A DNA stretch of 64,000 nucleotides from Microbacterium sp. SORGH_AS_0888 (GTDB taxonomy: Bacteria > Actinomycetota > Actinomycetes > Actinomycetales > Microbacteriaceae): positions 3,534,001-3,598,000 of the forward strand of contig NZ_JAUTAZ010000001.1 of NCBI RefSeq assembly GCF_030818905.1. Direction: 5' to 3'. The translations under genes and the position numbers were made by a program. The notes under the pieces were generated by a model. That model was not told where the DNA came from, searched no databases, and saw nothing but the letters and a program-made list of their open reading frames with translations. Of the stretch, positions 52,952 through 61,385 are shown one piece after another; position 1 is the stretch's first letter, and every line of letters starts with the position of its first letter.

Positions 52952-53779
52952 TCAGGCGCAGAGCGGAGGACCGAGCTCGACGGGGACACCTGCGTCGCTC
53001 ATCGACACGAGGGCGCAGATCTCGCTTCCCGCAGCGACGTCGAGCAGCAGGCCCGTGCGCACGGATGTCGCATCCGTCGAGGTTCGCGGCTTGCCCCGAC
53101 CGCCGTAGCGGTCGCCCTGGCGGTACACCTCGATCGTGAGCGGCTCGCCGCGTGTGGTGTCGTCCTCCCGCGTGACCTCCGCCCAGGCCGCCCCGCAGGA
53201 GCGGGATGAGAACAGCGTGAGCACGAGCGCTCCGTCGAGACGCGGCGCGACGGCGCGGGCTTGCGCATCCTCACGGCACACCGTCTGCATCGGATCCGAG
53301 GCGGGGACCACCGGCAGCGTGGACGCCCCCGCACGCGCGGGGGCGCGACGCGAATCGGATGCGGACCGGATGTCGGGAGCCCACCAGACCGCGGTGCTCG
53401 CGGCGACGGCGGCCACGAGCGCGACGGCCGTCGCTGCGACGATCAGCCGTCGCCGTGTCCCGTCCCTCGTGGGAGCCGGCGTCCTCGGGACGTGGGCCCG
53501 AGCGGGACGCGGGCTCTCGCGGGCGCGCAACGCGGACAGCCTCCGCTGCCATCCCTCGGCCTCGCCGCCCAGTGCCGTCACCAGGCGTTCGGTCGTGTTC
53601 GGGGTGGGAGGATGCCGTCCTGCGAACGCGGAGGAGAGCACGCTCTTGGAGATGTACGTCCGGGCGGCGAGCGCCTGGAGGGTGGGGTTCCCGGCGGCGT
53701 ATCGCAGCTCGCGCAGGTCTGCCGCGAAGGCGCGCACATCGTCCGCCCGATCGCCCGCCCCGTCGTCTGCCCCCGGCAT
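52952..53779 (-). CDS. XRE HTH - transmembrane - DUF2690-like protein, paralogue 1
   Basis: This 275-aa protein has an N-terminal XRE-type HTH (about residues 15-75, QALAARTYISKSVLSSAFAGRHPPT), a basic linker, and one membrane helix (about 112-132, LIVAATAVALVAAVAASTAV). An extracytoplasmic part follows, with DPMQTVCREDA near 162 and paired cysteines (C167, then SRSCGAAW). That resembles DUF2690 proteins of actinobacteria, where a cytoplasmic HTH is tied to an outside domain; signalling is suspected but unproven. GAGGA lies before the ATG. It follows its paralogue by 16 bases in the same operon. Confidence 0.8.
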   Translation of the reverse strand: MPGADDGAGDRADDVRAFAADLRELRYAAGNPTLQALAARTYISKSVLSSAFAGRHPPTPNTTERLVTALGGEAEGWQRRLSALRARESPRPARAHVPRTPAPTRDGTRRRLIVAATAVALVAAVAASTAVWWAPDIRSASDSRRAPARAGASTLPVVPASDPMQTVCREDAQARAVAPRLDGALVLTLFSSRSCGAAWAEVTREDDTTRGEPLTIEVYRQGDRYGGRGKPRTSTDATSVRTGLLLDVAAGSEICALVSMSDAGVPVELGPPLCA

Positions 53780-53795
53780 CCGCTGTCCTCAGGGG

Positions 53796-54653
53796 TCAGA
53801 TGCAGACCGGCGTGGATGTCGTGGCCACGCCGTCCACGGTCACGGTGGCCACTCCGCACACGCGGGCGTTGACGTCGGGCTCGATCATCAGGGTGGTGTA
53901 CAGGGACTGCACGTCCGTGTCCGTGCGTTCTTGGTCGCGTGAGCTCTCCGGGTCCGATCGCGGGTAGATGCGCACCGACAGGGTGTTGCCGGATCCCTTG
54001 CCGTCGTAGCGGGTGACACGGCCCCAGACCGCCATGCACCGGTTGGAGTACATCATCTCGATCAGCGCCTGCCCGTCGAGGAACTTGTCGCCGCCGGCGA
54101 GCACCGCATCCTCCCGGCAGACGGTCTGCATCGGGTCGACGCCGTCGGCGTAGGGGAGGTAGCTGGGCTCCGCGGACGCCGCGACCGCGGGCTCGGCCGG
54201 AGCCGTGCGCGCAGACCAGCCGATGAGCGTGGAACAGGCGATCGAGACGATCGCCGTCGCGGCGATGCCCAGGAGGAACACGCCGAGCGACACCGGACGC
54301 GCCAGCGCCGACGGTCGCGCCGAAGCCGCGCCTTCGCGCGGGACTCCCCGCGGCGGGTCGTCCGCGGCCGGTGCCGCGCTGCGCGGATCCAGGGCCAGGC
54401 GTCGGGTGACCCACTCCGCGTGGTCTGCCCCCAGCGCTTCGGTGAGCCGCCGCACGGTGTTCTCCGTCGGCAGTCGGCGCGCGGCGAAGGCATCGGAGAG
54501 GACGCTCTTGGAGACACCGGTGGTTCCCGCCAGGGTGTCGAGCGTCGGGCTTCCGGCGGAGCGCCGCAGCTCGGCGAGGTCGAGCGCGAACGCGGAGACG
54601 GAGTCGCCGCGGGAGGGCGCGTTCTCGGGCTGCGGAGGCGGCTTCTGCGTCAT
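53796..54653 (-). CDS. XRE HTH - transmembrane - DUF2690-like protein, paralogue 2
   Basis: The 285-aa protein has the same order as the next gene: HTH (about residues 25-85, DTLAGTTGVSKSVLSDAFAARRLPTENTVRRL), one membrane helix (about 120-142, SLGVFLLGIAATAIVSIACSTLI), and an exterior domain with DPMQTVCREDAV and SNRCMAVWGRV. The two share the motif DPMQTVCREDA and the SVLS-AFA-R-PT HTH pattern but are well diverged elsewhere, pointing to an old duplication. The start MTQKPPPQP is taken as the first ATG giving the family N-terminus. Both genes sit between two identical repeats A. Confidence 0.8.
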   Translation of the reverse strand: MTQKPPPQPENAPSRGDSVSAFALDLAELRRSAGSPTLDTLAGTTGVSKSVLSDAFAARRLPTENTVRRLTEALGADHAEWVTRRLALDPRSAAPAADDPPRGVPREGAASARPSALARPVSLGVFLLGIAATAIVSIACSTLIGWSARTAPAEPAVAASAEPSYLPYADGVDPMQTVCREDAVLAGGDKFLDGQALIEMMYSNRCMAVWGRVTRYDGKGSGNTLSVRIYPRSDPESSRDQERTDTDVQSLYTTLMIEPDVNARVCGVATVTVDGVATTSTPVCI

Positions 54654-55057
54654 GCGATGTCTGACCTTCGGGTCAATGGTCCGGACTCGGTGCGAACCGG
54701 CTGCGGGACCCCACGCCCGCCGGTCGGCGTCGGGTCCATTATGCAAACACCGGGCCTGTCCTGCCGCATCGGCCCGGAGTCGGAATGGTCTCGTGACCTG
54801 GGGGTGTCCGGATATTCCTAGTCCGCGCACGGCCGGAGCGGAACATGCGCCGGCTCGACGGACCGGTGTGGGAATTCCGGATGTCGACCGAACGCTCGAG
54901 GCTCCGCCCGACCATCCGCTGTGATGTCCGTACGCGGGGGACGAGGTGTCCGCATCCCGGGGACGGCGCCGTGGATGTTGGGGGCGTCGTCGTCTCCGGG
55001 AAGGCACACCGGAGGCCGATGCGCCGGACCTGCCCGTGTCACTCGGCGGTCGCTGAA
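54654..55057. other. 404-base gap without a recognisable gene
   Basis: No convincing coding frame, RNA gene or strong hairpin was found here. It is probably the promoter region of the XRE/DUF2690 pair. A short CCGGATATTCC-like stretch (54808-54818) and CCGGAT-containing fragments recur but are not a clear repeat. Confidence 0.5.
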
Positions 55058-55132
55058 ACCGCGAGACCAGTCCTGCGCGCCGAGACCGGCGAGAAAACCG
55101 CCGGTCTCGGCGCCGCGGACTGGTCTCGCGGT
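55058..55132. repeat. Palindromic repeat A (75 bp)
   Basis: This is identical to 52864-52938, in the same orientation, and likewise ends 13 bases beyond a stop codon (that of sdhB). With the other copy it brackets the 2.1-kb segment holding the two XRE/DUF2690 genes. Confidence 0.93.
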
Positions 55133-55145
55133 CAGGGACGGGGGG

Positions 55146-55916
55146 TCAGGCGCCGCGCAGGACGGCCTGCTTCACCTCGGCGATCGCCTTGGTGACCTGG
55201 ATGCCGCGGGGGCACGCCTCGGTGCAGTTGAAGGTCGTGCGGCACCGCCACACGCCTTCCTTGTCGTTCAGGATGTCGAGCCGCACATCGCCCGCGTCGT
55301 CGCGCGAGTCGAAGATGAACCGGTGCGCGTTGACGATCGCGGCCGGGCCGAAGTACTGGCCGTCGGTCCAGAACACCGGGCACGACGACGTGCACGCCGC
55401 GCACAGGATGCACTTGGTCGTGTCGTCGAAGCGCTCACGGTCGGCGATCGACTGGATGCGCTCCTTGCCGGGCTCGGCGGCCGTCTTGGCGACGAGGAAC
55501 GGCTGCACCTCGCGGTACGACGCGAAGAACGGCTCCATGTCGACGACGAGGTCCTTCTCGAGCGGCAGACCCTTGATCGCCTCGACGTAGATCGGCTTCG
55601 AGATGTCGAGGTCCTTGATCAGCGTCTTGCAGGCGAGCCGGTTGCGCCCGTTGATGCGCATCGCGTCCGAGCCGCAGATGCCGTGCGCGCACGAGCGACG
55701 GAACGTGAGCGAGCCGTCGACCTCCCACTTGATCTTGTGCAGTGCGTCGAGCACGCGGTCGGTGGGGTACATCTCGACGTCGTAGTCGACCCAGCGAGGC
55801 TCGGCATCCACCTCGGGGTCGAAGCGCCGGACGATGAAGGTCACCAGGTACGACTGGATCGGGGCCTCGCCTGCCGCTTCTGCGACGGTGTCCTGTTCGA
55901 CGACAGCGGTCGACAT
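55146..55916 (-). CDS. sdhB: Succinate dehydrogenase iron-sulfur subunit
   Basis: The 256-aa subunit carries the three iron-sulfur centres linking SdhA to the quinone site. The [2Fe-2S] ligands are in SCAHGICGSDAM and RLAC. The [4Fe-4S] and [3Fe-4S] ligands are in KCILCAACTSSCP and FNCTEACPRGI. It is the last gene of sdhCDAB; its ATG shares one base with the sdhA stop. Confidence 0.97.
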   Translation of the reverse strand: MSTAVVEQDTVAEAAGEAPIQSYLVTFIVRRFDPEVDAEPRWVDYDVEMYPTDRVLDALHKIKWEVDGSLTFRRSCAHGICGSDAMRINGRNRLACKTLIKDLDISKPIYVEAIKGLPLEKDLVVDMEPFFASYREVQPFLVAKTAAEPGKERIQSIADRERFDDTTKCILCAACTSSCPVFWTDGQYFGPAAIVNAHRFIFDSRDDAGDVRLDILNDKEGVWRCRTTFNCTEACPRGIQVTKAIAEVKQAVLRGA

Positions 55917-57745
55917 CAGTACTTCCTCTCCATCGGCGGGTAGTTGAGCTCGCCCTTCTCGTTCTTGGTGAAGACCACGGGTTTCCAGTCGAGCCGGATG
56001 TGGTCCTCCGGGTCAGGGGAGTGCGGATCGCCCGTGAGGTAGGCCATCGTGTGCTGCATGTAGTTCACGTCGTCGCGGTCGGGGTAGTCCTCGCGCATGT
56101 GGCCGCCGCGGCTCTCCTTGCGGTTGCGGGCGGCGTAGGCGACGATCTCGGCGAGGTCCAGGAGGAACCCGAGCTCGACGGCCTCGAGCAGGTCGGTGTT
56201 GTAGCGGGTGCCCTTGTCGTCGACGTGCACGTTCTTGTAACGCTGGCGCAGGTCGTGGATCGTGCCCATCACGTTGGTGAGGGTCTCCTCGGTGCGGAAG
56301 ACCTGGGCGTTGGCGTCCATCTCCTCCTGCAGCTTCTTGCGCAGCACCGCCACGCGCTCCGTTCCGGTGTTGGCGCGCAGGCCCTCGAGCATCTCGCGCA
56401 CCTCCTGCGCCGGGTTCTCCGGCAGCGGCACGAATTCGGCCGTCTTCACGTACTCGACGGCGTTGCGGCCGCTGCGCTTGCCGAAGACGTTGATGTCCAG
56501 CAGCGAGTTCGTGCCGAGACGGTTCGAGCCGTGCACGGACACGCACGCGCACTCGCCCGCGGCGTACAGACCCGGCACGACCGTCGTGTTGTCGGCCAGC
56601 ACCTCGCCGTTGTTGTTGGTCGGGATGCCGCCCATCGCGTAGTGCGCGGTCGGCATGACCGGGACCGGCTCGGTCACGGGGTCGACGCCGAGATAGGTGC
56701 GGGCGAACTCCGTGATGTCGGGGAGCTTGGTCTCCAGCACCTCCGCACCCAGGTGCGTGCAGTCCAGGTAGACGTAGTCCTTGTGGGGGCCGGCGCCGCG
56801 GCCCTCGAGCACCTCTTTGACCATGCAGCGCGCGACGATGTCGCGGGGGGCGAGGTCTTTGATCGTGGGGGCGTAGCGCTCCATGAACCGCTCGCCGGAG
56901 GCGTTACGGAGGATCGCGCCCTCGCCTCGGGCGCCCTCGGTCAGGAGGATGCCGAGGCCCGCGAGGCCGGTCGGGTGGAACTGGAAGAACTCGATGTCCT
57001 CCAGCGGCAGACCCTTGCGCCAGATGATGCCGACGCCGTCGCCCGTGAGGGTGTGGGCGTTGGAGGTGGTCTTGTAGATCTTGCCGAAGCCGCCGGTCGC
57101 GAAGATCACGGCCTTGGAGTGGAAGACGTGGAGGTCGCCGGTGGCGAGCTCGTACGCCACGACGCCCGCGATCTGCGTGTTGCCGTCCGCGTCCTTCACC
57201 GTGATGAGGTCGAGCGCGTAGAACTCGTTGAAGAAGTTGATGCCGAGCTTGACGCAGTTCTGGAAGAGCGTCTGCAGGATCATGTGGCCGGTGCGGTCGG
57301 CGGCGTAGCACGCGCGGCGCACGGGCGTCTTGCCGTGATCGGCGGTGTGGCCGCCGAACCGGCGCTGGTCGATCTTGCCCTCGGGGGTGCGGTTGAAGGG
57401 CAGGCCCATGTTCTCCAGGTCGATGACCGCGTCGATGGCCTCCTTCGCGAGGATCTCCGCCGCATCCTGGTCGACGAGGTAGTCGCCGCCCTTGACGGTG
57501 TCGAAGGTGTGCCACTCCCACGAGTCCTCTTCGACGTTGGCGAGCGCCGCAGCCATCCCGCCCTGCGCCGCGCCCGTGTGGGAGCGGGTGGGGTAGAGCT
57601 TGGTGATGACGGCCGTCCTGGCGCCGGGGCCCGCCTCGATCGCGGCGCGCATGCCGGCTCCGCCGGCACCGACGATCACGATGTCGAACTGGTGGTAGTA
57701 GACGCCGTCCTTGACGACGGTGTCCGCGCTGGAGTGGGTGCTCAC
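55916..57745 (-). CDS. sdhA: Succinate dehydrogenase flavoprotein subunit
   Basis: This 609-aa subunit oxidises succinate to fumarate. It has the N-terminal FAD motif [15 protein letters not shown], the covalent-FAD histidine in [12 protein letters not shown], and HFQFHPTGL- and [16 protein letters not shown] active-site segments. The start is GTG with GAGG upstream. It overlaps sdhB by one base and follows sdhD by 34 bases. Confidence 0.97.
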   Translation of the reverse strand: MSTHSSADTVVKDGVYYHQFDIVIVGAGGAGMRAAIEAGPGARTAVITKLYPTRSHTGAAQGGMAAALANVEEDSWEWHTFDTVKGGDYLVDQDAAEILAKEAIDAVIDLENMGLPFNRTPEGKIDQRRFGGHTADHGKTPVRRACYAADRTGHMILQTLFQNCVKLGINFFNEFYALDLITVKDADGNTQIAGVVAYELATGDLHVFHSKAVIFATGGFGKIYKTTSNAHTLTGDGVGIIWRKGLPLEDIEFFQFHPTGLAGLGILLTEGARGEGAILRNASGERFMERYAPTIKDLAPRDIVARCMVKEVLEGRGAGPHKDYVYLDCTHLGAEVLETKLPDITEFARTYLGVDPVTEPVPVMPTAHYAMGGIPTNNNGEVLADNTTVVPGLYAAGECACVSVHGSNRLGTNSLLDINVFGKRSGRNAVEYVKTAEFVPLPENPAQEVREMLEGLRANTGTERVAVLRKKLQEEMDANAQVFRTEETLTNVMGTIHDLRQRYKNVHVDDKGTRYNTDLLEAVELGFLLDLAEIVAYAARNRKESRGGHMREDYPDRDDVNYMQHTMAYLTGDPHSPDPEDHIRLDWKPVVFTKNEKGELNYPPMERKY

Positions 57746-57779
57746 GAATGCCTCTTGTCGTTGTGTCGTGCGGACGTGC

Positions 57780-58223
57780 TTACTTGCACAGCTCCCAGAG
57801 CGAGCTGTCGCTGGTCACGCCCAGGCACGGATCGAAGGTGAAGACCACGAGCGTGCCGAGCGCGATGAGGAACGCTGCGACGATCCAGATGGCCCACACG
57901 AGCACGCGGCGCGTGGCCGAGTGCGTGACGTAGTCGTTCACGATGGTGCGCATGCCGTTGCCGCCGTGGATGAGGGCGAGCCACAGCATGAGCACGTCCC
58001 ACCACTGCCAGAACGGGCTGGCGAGCTTGCCGGCCACGAAGGCGAAGTCGATCTGGTGGATGCCTTCGCCCGTCATGAGGTTCACGAACAGGTGGCCGAA
58101 GATCAGCACCACGAGCAGCACGCCGGAGGCGCGCATGTACACCCAGCCCCACTTCTCGAGGTTGGGGCCGCGGCGGCGGGGGGCCGAGAAGGGCGAGCGC
58201 GGGTCGGCGATGGCCTGGGACAT
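57780..58223 (-). CDS. sdhD: Succinate dehydrogenase membrane anchor subunit
   Basis: The 147-aa protein has three membrane helices (about residues 35-55, 70-95 and 110-132) and anchors the SdhAB dimer at the quinone site. A histidine in FGHLFVNL near residue 46 is a candidate haem ligand. Its ATG shares one base with the sdhC stop. Assignment rests on gene order as well as the helix pattern. Confidence 0.9.
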   Translation of the reverse strand: MSQAIADPRSPFSAPRRRGPNLEKWGWVYMRASGVLLVVLIFGHLFVNLMTGEGIHQIDFAFVAGKLASPFWQWWDVLMLWLALIHGGNGMRTIVNDYVTHSATRRVLVWAIWIVAAFLIALGTLVVFTFDPCLGVTSDSSLWELCK

Positions 58224-58657
58224 CAGTGACCGCCTCCCGTCGCGGCGAAGACGTTCATGAGGTGACGGGGCGCGAAGCCGAGCATCGTCACGACCCAGAC
58301 GCCGAGGACGATCCACCACAGCTGACGCTGGTACTTCGCCCCCTTCGCCCAGAAGTCGACGAGGATGATGCGCAGTCCGTTGAAGGCGTGGTACGCGATC
58401 GCGGCGACCAGGAAGACCTCGCCGATGCCCATGACGGGGTTCTTGTAGGTGCCGATCACCGCGTCGTAGGCCTCGGGCGAGACCCGGATCAGGGCGGTGT
58501 CCAGGATGTGCACCAGCAGGAAGAAGAAGATGGCCACGCCCGTGATGCGGTGGAGCACCCATGACCACATGCCCTCGTTGCCGCGGTAGAGCGTGCCCCG
58601 TGGAACCTTCGAAGTGGTCTGGGCGAGCGTTGGCGTGACCCGTGCTGGTGCTGACAC
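58223..58657 (-). CDS. sdhC: Succinate dehydrogenase cytochrome b556 subunit
   Basis: This 144-aa subunit has the SdhC signature RGNEGMWSWVLHRITGVAIF near residue 25-45, with the conserved His-Arg and a haem-binding His in LLVHILD near 50. Three helices follow. The GTG start has GGGAGGA upstream and is the first gene of the operon. The gap to the divergent manC gene (58658-58853) holds both promoters. Confidence 0.93.
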   Translation of the reverse strand: MSAPARVTPTLAQTTSKVPRGTLYRGNEGMWSWVLHRITGVAIFFFLLVHILDTALIRVSPEAYDAVIGTYKNPVMGIGEVFLVAAIAYHAFNGLRIILVDFWAKGAKYQRQLWWIVLGVWVVTMLGFAPRHLMNVFAATGGGH

Positions 58658-58841
58658 AGTCGTCCTCCCTGATCGAACACGTGCGGAGTTGACGACGCCT
58701 CCTCCGGGAGACGGACTCCTGCGTCACTCGGGCGCTGTGAGCCATCATATTCCCGGGCATTCCGCAGGCGCCGTTTAGGAGACCCTAAACATCTCGGTGT
58801 CGAGACATCCCGTCCGTCATTTCCCGGCAACCTGAGGCCGC

Positions 58842-58847
58842 TAGCGT
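58842..58847 (+). promoter_or_regulatory. -10 box of a leaderless manC transcript
   Basis: TAGCGT lies 6 bases before the ATG and no ribosome site is present. That is the layout of leaderless actinobacterial promoters. Confidence 0.6.
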
Positions 58848-58853
58848 GGGGGC

Positions 58854-59969
58854 ATGGCGAACCCTATCGACGGCTTCTACGCCGTGATCCCCGCCGGCGG
58901 CGTCGGCAGCCGGCTCTGGCCGCTCTCCCGCGCCGAGGCGCCGAAATTCCTGCACGACCTGACCGGGTCCGGTCAGACGCTGCTGCGCGACACGTGGGAT
59001 CGGCTCGAGCCGCTCGCCGGTCACGACCGGATCGCCGTCGTCACCGGGCGCGCGCACCGAGCCGCCGTGGAGCGGGAGCTGCCGGGCATCCCCGATGTCA
59101 ACGTCTTCCTCGAGTCGGAGCCCCGCGACTCGACCGCCGCGATCGGGCTCGCCGCTGCCGTGCTCGTCCGTCGCGAGCCGGATGTCGTCATCGGCTCGTT
59201 CGCGGCGGACCACGTGATCCGTGGGCCGCGCGTGTTCGACTTCGCCGTGCGTCAGGCGGTGGCCGTCGCCCGCGCCGGATACATCTGCACGATCGGCATC
59301 CAGCCCGCAGAGGCCTCCACCGGCTTCGGCTACATCAAGCGGGCCGGCGAGCTCGAGGTCGAGGGGGCGCCCGAGGCGGCGCTCGTGGAGCGCTTCGTGG
59401 AGAAGCCGGATCTCGAGACGGCGCGCAGCTACTTCGCCGACCGCGCCTACTCCTGGAACGCGGGCATGTTCATCTCGCGCGCCGACGTGCTGCTGGCTGA
59501 GATCGAGGCCAACGAGCCGGAGCTGCACGCGGGGCTGATCGAGCTCGCCGAGGCCTGGGACGACCGCGAGCGCCGCGGGCCGGCGGTGGACCGCATCTGG
59601 CCGGAGCTGAAGAAGATCGCCATCGACTACACGGTCGCCGAGCCCGCCGCGGCCAAGGGTCGGCTGGCAGTCGTGCCGGGGCACTTCGAGTGGGACGACG
59701 TCGGCGACTTCGCCAGCCTCACCAAGCTCATGTCGAACGGGCGCAAGAACGATCTGGCGATCCTCGGCGAGAACGCCCGCATCCTCTCCGACGCCGCGAG
59801 CGGCATCGTGGTCTCGCAGACCAAGCGCGTCATCTCGCTCATCGGCGTGCAGGACATCGTCGTCGTCGACACCGACGACGCGCTGCTGGTCACGACGAGC
59901 GAGCACGCGCAGCGGGTCAAGCAGGTCGTCGATGCGCTCAAGGTGACCGGCCGCGGCGACGTGCTCTGA
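58854..59969 (+). CDS. manC: Mannose-1-phosphate guanylyltransferase
   Basis: The 371-aa nucleotidyltransferase makes GDP-mannose from mannose 1-phosphate and GTP for cell-envelope glycans. The pyrophosphorylase signature is PAGGVGSRLWPLSR near residue 12-26. FADDH-like SFAADHVI near 113 and FVEKPD near 182 follow. It lacks the C-terminal isomerase domain of longer ManC proteins, as is usual in actinobacteria. It appears to be a single gene, divergent from sdhC. Confidence 0.93.
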   Translation: MANPIDGFYAVIPAGGVGSRLWPLSRAEAPKFLHDLTGSGQTLLRDTWDRLEPLAGHDRIAVVTGRAHRAAVERELPGIPDVNVFLESEPRDSTAAIGLAAAVLVRREPDVVIGSFAADHVIRGPRVFDFAVRQAVAVARAGYICTIGIQPAEASTGFGYIKRAGELEVEGAPEAALVERFVEKPDLETARSYFADRAYSWNAGMFISRADVLLAEIEANEPELHAGLIELAEAWDDRERRGPAVDRIWPELKKIAIDYTVAEPAAAKGRLAVVPGHFEWDDVGDFASLTKLMSNGRKNDLAILGENARILSDAASGIVVSQTKRVISLIGVQDIVVVDTDDALLVTTSEHAQRVKQVVDALKVTGRGDVL

Positions 59970-60149
59970 GCGCCTGGCTGATACCGGGTCGCGGACGCGG
60001 TGGCACCGGGTGCCGGAAAGTGCACGGGTTTGTAACCATTGGGTTGCGTCCTGTGCATAGACGTCTCCTCCCGTCGTCACACTGTGTAACGTGACGGAGT
60101 CCCTGCCCCGGAATCCCCCGGGGTGGCCACGTCTTTGCTTGGAGGACTC

Positions 60150-61274
60150 ATGAAGAAGACGATGACCAAGGCGCTGATCTCCGGCCTCGCGATCGCGGGC
60201 ACCGCCGCGATCCTCGCCGGCTGCGGCGCCGCTCCCACCACCACCGCGTCCAGCGGCGGCTCTGCGGATGTCGCGGCGGGCTTCAAGCCCTGCCTCATCT
60301 CGGACGACGGCGGCTGGAACGACAAGTCGTTCAACCAGTCGGCCAAGGCCGGCATGGACAAGGCCGCCGACGAGCTCGGCGTGAAGAGCCTCGAGCTCGA
60401 GTCGACGTCCGAGAACGACTACGCACCGAACATGCAGCAGGCCGTGTCCGAGGGCTGCAGCCTCATCATCTCCGTCGGCTACAAGCTGGCCGCGGCGACC
60501 GTCGAGGCCGCCACCGCGAACCCGACCCTCGAGTTCGCGATCATCGACGACTACGCCGATGTCGACCAGGACGGCAAGACCGACGCGCCCAACATCAAGC
60601 CGCTCGTGTTCGACACGGCGCAGGCGGCCTACCTCGGCGGCTACGCCGCGGCGGCGTGGTCCGCCAAGGACGGCGTCAACAAGGTCGGCACCTTCGGCGG
60701 CATCCAGATCCCCTCGGTCGCGGTCTTCATGGACGGCTTCCAGATGGGCGTCGAGAAGTACAACACCGACAAGGGCGCCAACGTCCAGGTCTTCGGATGG
60801 GACACCGCGACGCAGTCCGGCTCCTTCACCGGCGGCTTCGCCGCGAACGACACCGCCAAGCAGACCGCGCAGGGCGTGCTCGACCAGGGTGTCGACGTCA
60901 TCCTGCCCGTCGGCGGTCCGATCTACCAGAGCGCCGCGGCGGCGATCGCCGACAGCGGCAAGAACACGGTCATGATCGGTGTCGACAGCGACCTCGCGGT
61001 CGCCGACTCGAGCGTCGCCGACATCACGCTGGTCTCGATCATGAAGGCGCTCGACGTCGCCGTGCACGACACCACGATGTCGGCCGCGAAGGGCCAGTTC
61101 GACGTCACGCCCTACGTCGGCACGCTGAAGAACGACGGCGTGAAGCTCTCGAGCTTCCACGACTTCGAGTCGAAGCTGCCGTCGGGCCTGACCGACGAGC
61201 TCTCGGCGCTGCAGGAGAAGATCGTGTCGGGCGAGATCACGGTGACCTCGCCGAACTCGCCGAAGGCGCAGTGA
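60150..61274 (+). CDS. BMP-family lipoprotein, nucleoside-binding component of an ABC importer
   Basis: This 374-aa lipoprotein has a signal peptide with the lipobox LAGC (Cys25) and belongs to the Bmp/PnrA-like family that binds purine nucleosides. The DDGGWNDKSFNQSA segment near residue 50 and GGIQIPSVAVFMDGF near 190 are typical. GGAGGA sits before the ATG. It leads the importer genes that follow: an ATPase with two nucleotide-binding domains and a permease. A hairpin between it and the ATPase may set their ratio. Confidence 0.93.
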   Translation: MKKTMTKALISGLAIAGTAAILAGCGAAPTTTASSGGSADVAAGFKPCLISDDGGWNDKSFNQSAKAGMDKAADELGVKSLELESTSENDYAPNMQQAVSEGCSLIISVGYKLAAATVEAATANPTLEFAIIDDYADVDQDGKTDAPNIKPLVFDTAQAAYLGGYAAAAWSAKDGVNKVGTFGGIQIPSVAVFMDGFQMGVEKYNTDKGANVQVFGWDTATQSGSFTGGFAANDTAKQTAQGVLDQGVDVILPVGGPIYQSAAAAIADSGKNTVMIGVDSDLAVADSSVADITLVSIMKALDVAVHDTTMSAAKGQFDVTPYVGTLKNDGVKLSSFHDFESKLPSGLTDELSALQEKIVSGEITVTSPNSPKAQ

Positions 61275-61285
61275 TCTGATCGGAT

Positions 61286-61322
61286 CTCGGGGCGGGCAGC
61301 GGAATCCGTTGCTCGCCCCGAG
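61286..61322 (+). terminator. Hairpin between bmp-type gene and ATPase, possible partial terminator
   Basis: CTCGGGGCG (61286-61294) pairs with CGCCCCGAG (61314-61322). It sits just after the lipoprotein stop and before a separate promoter, so it may attenuate read-through. Confidence 0.6.
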
Positions 61323-61372
61323 TCCGTTCCCCTGGCCGTGTACAGCCCCTCCGTCAGCGACGGGGCACTGGA

Positions 61373-61378
61373 TAAGGT
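61373..61378 (+). promoter_or_regulatory. -10 box of a leaderless ATPase transcript
   Basis: TAAGGT lies 7 bases before the ATG at 61386, with no clear ribosome site. The ATPase gene thus probably has its own start point in addition to read-through from the lipoprotein gene. Confidence 0.6.
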
Positions 61379-61385
61379 GCAACGT

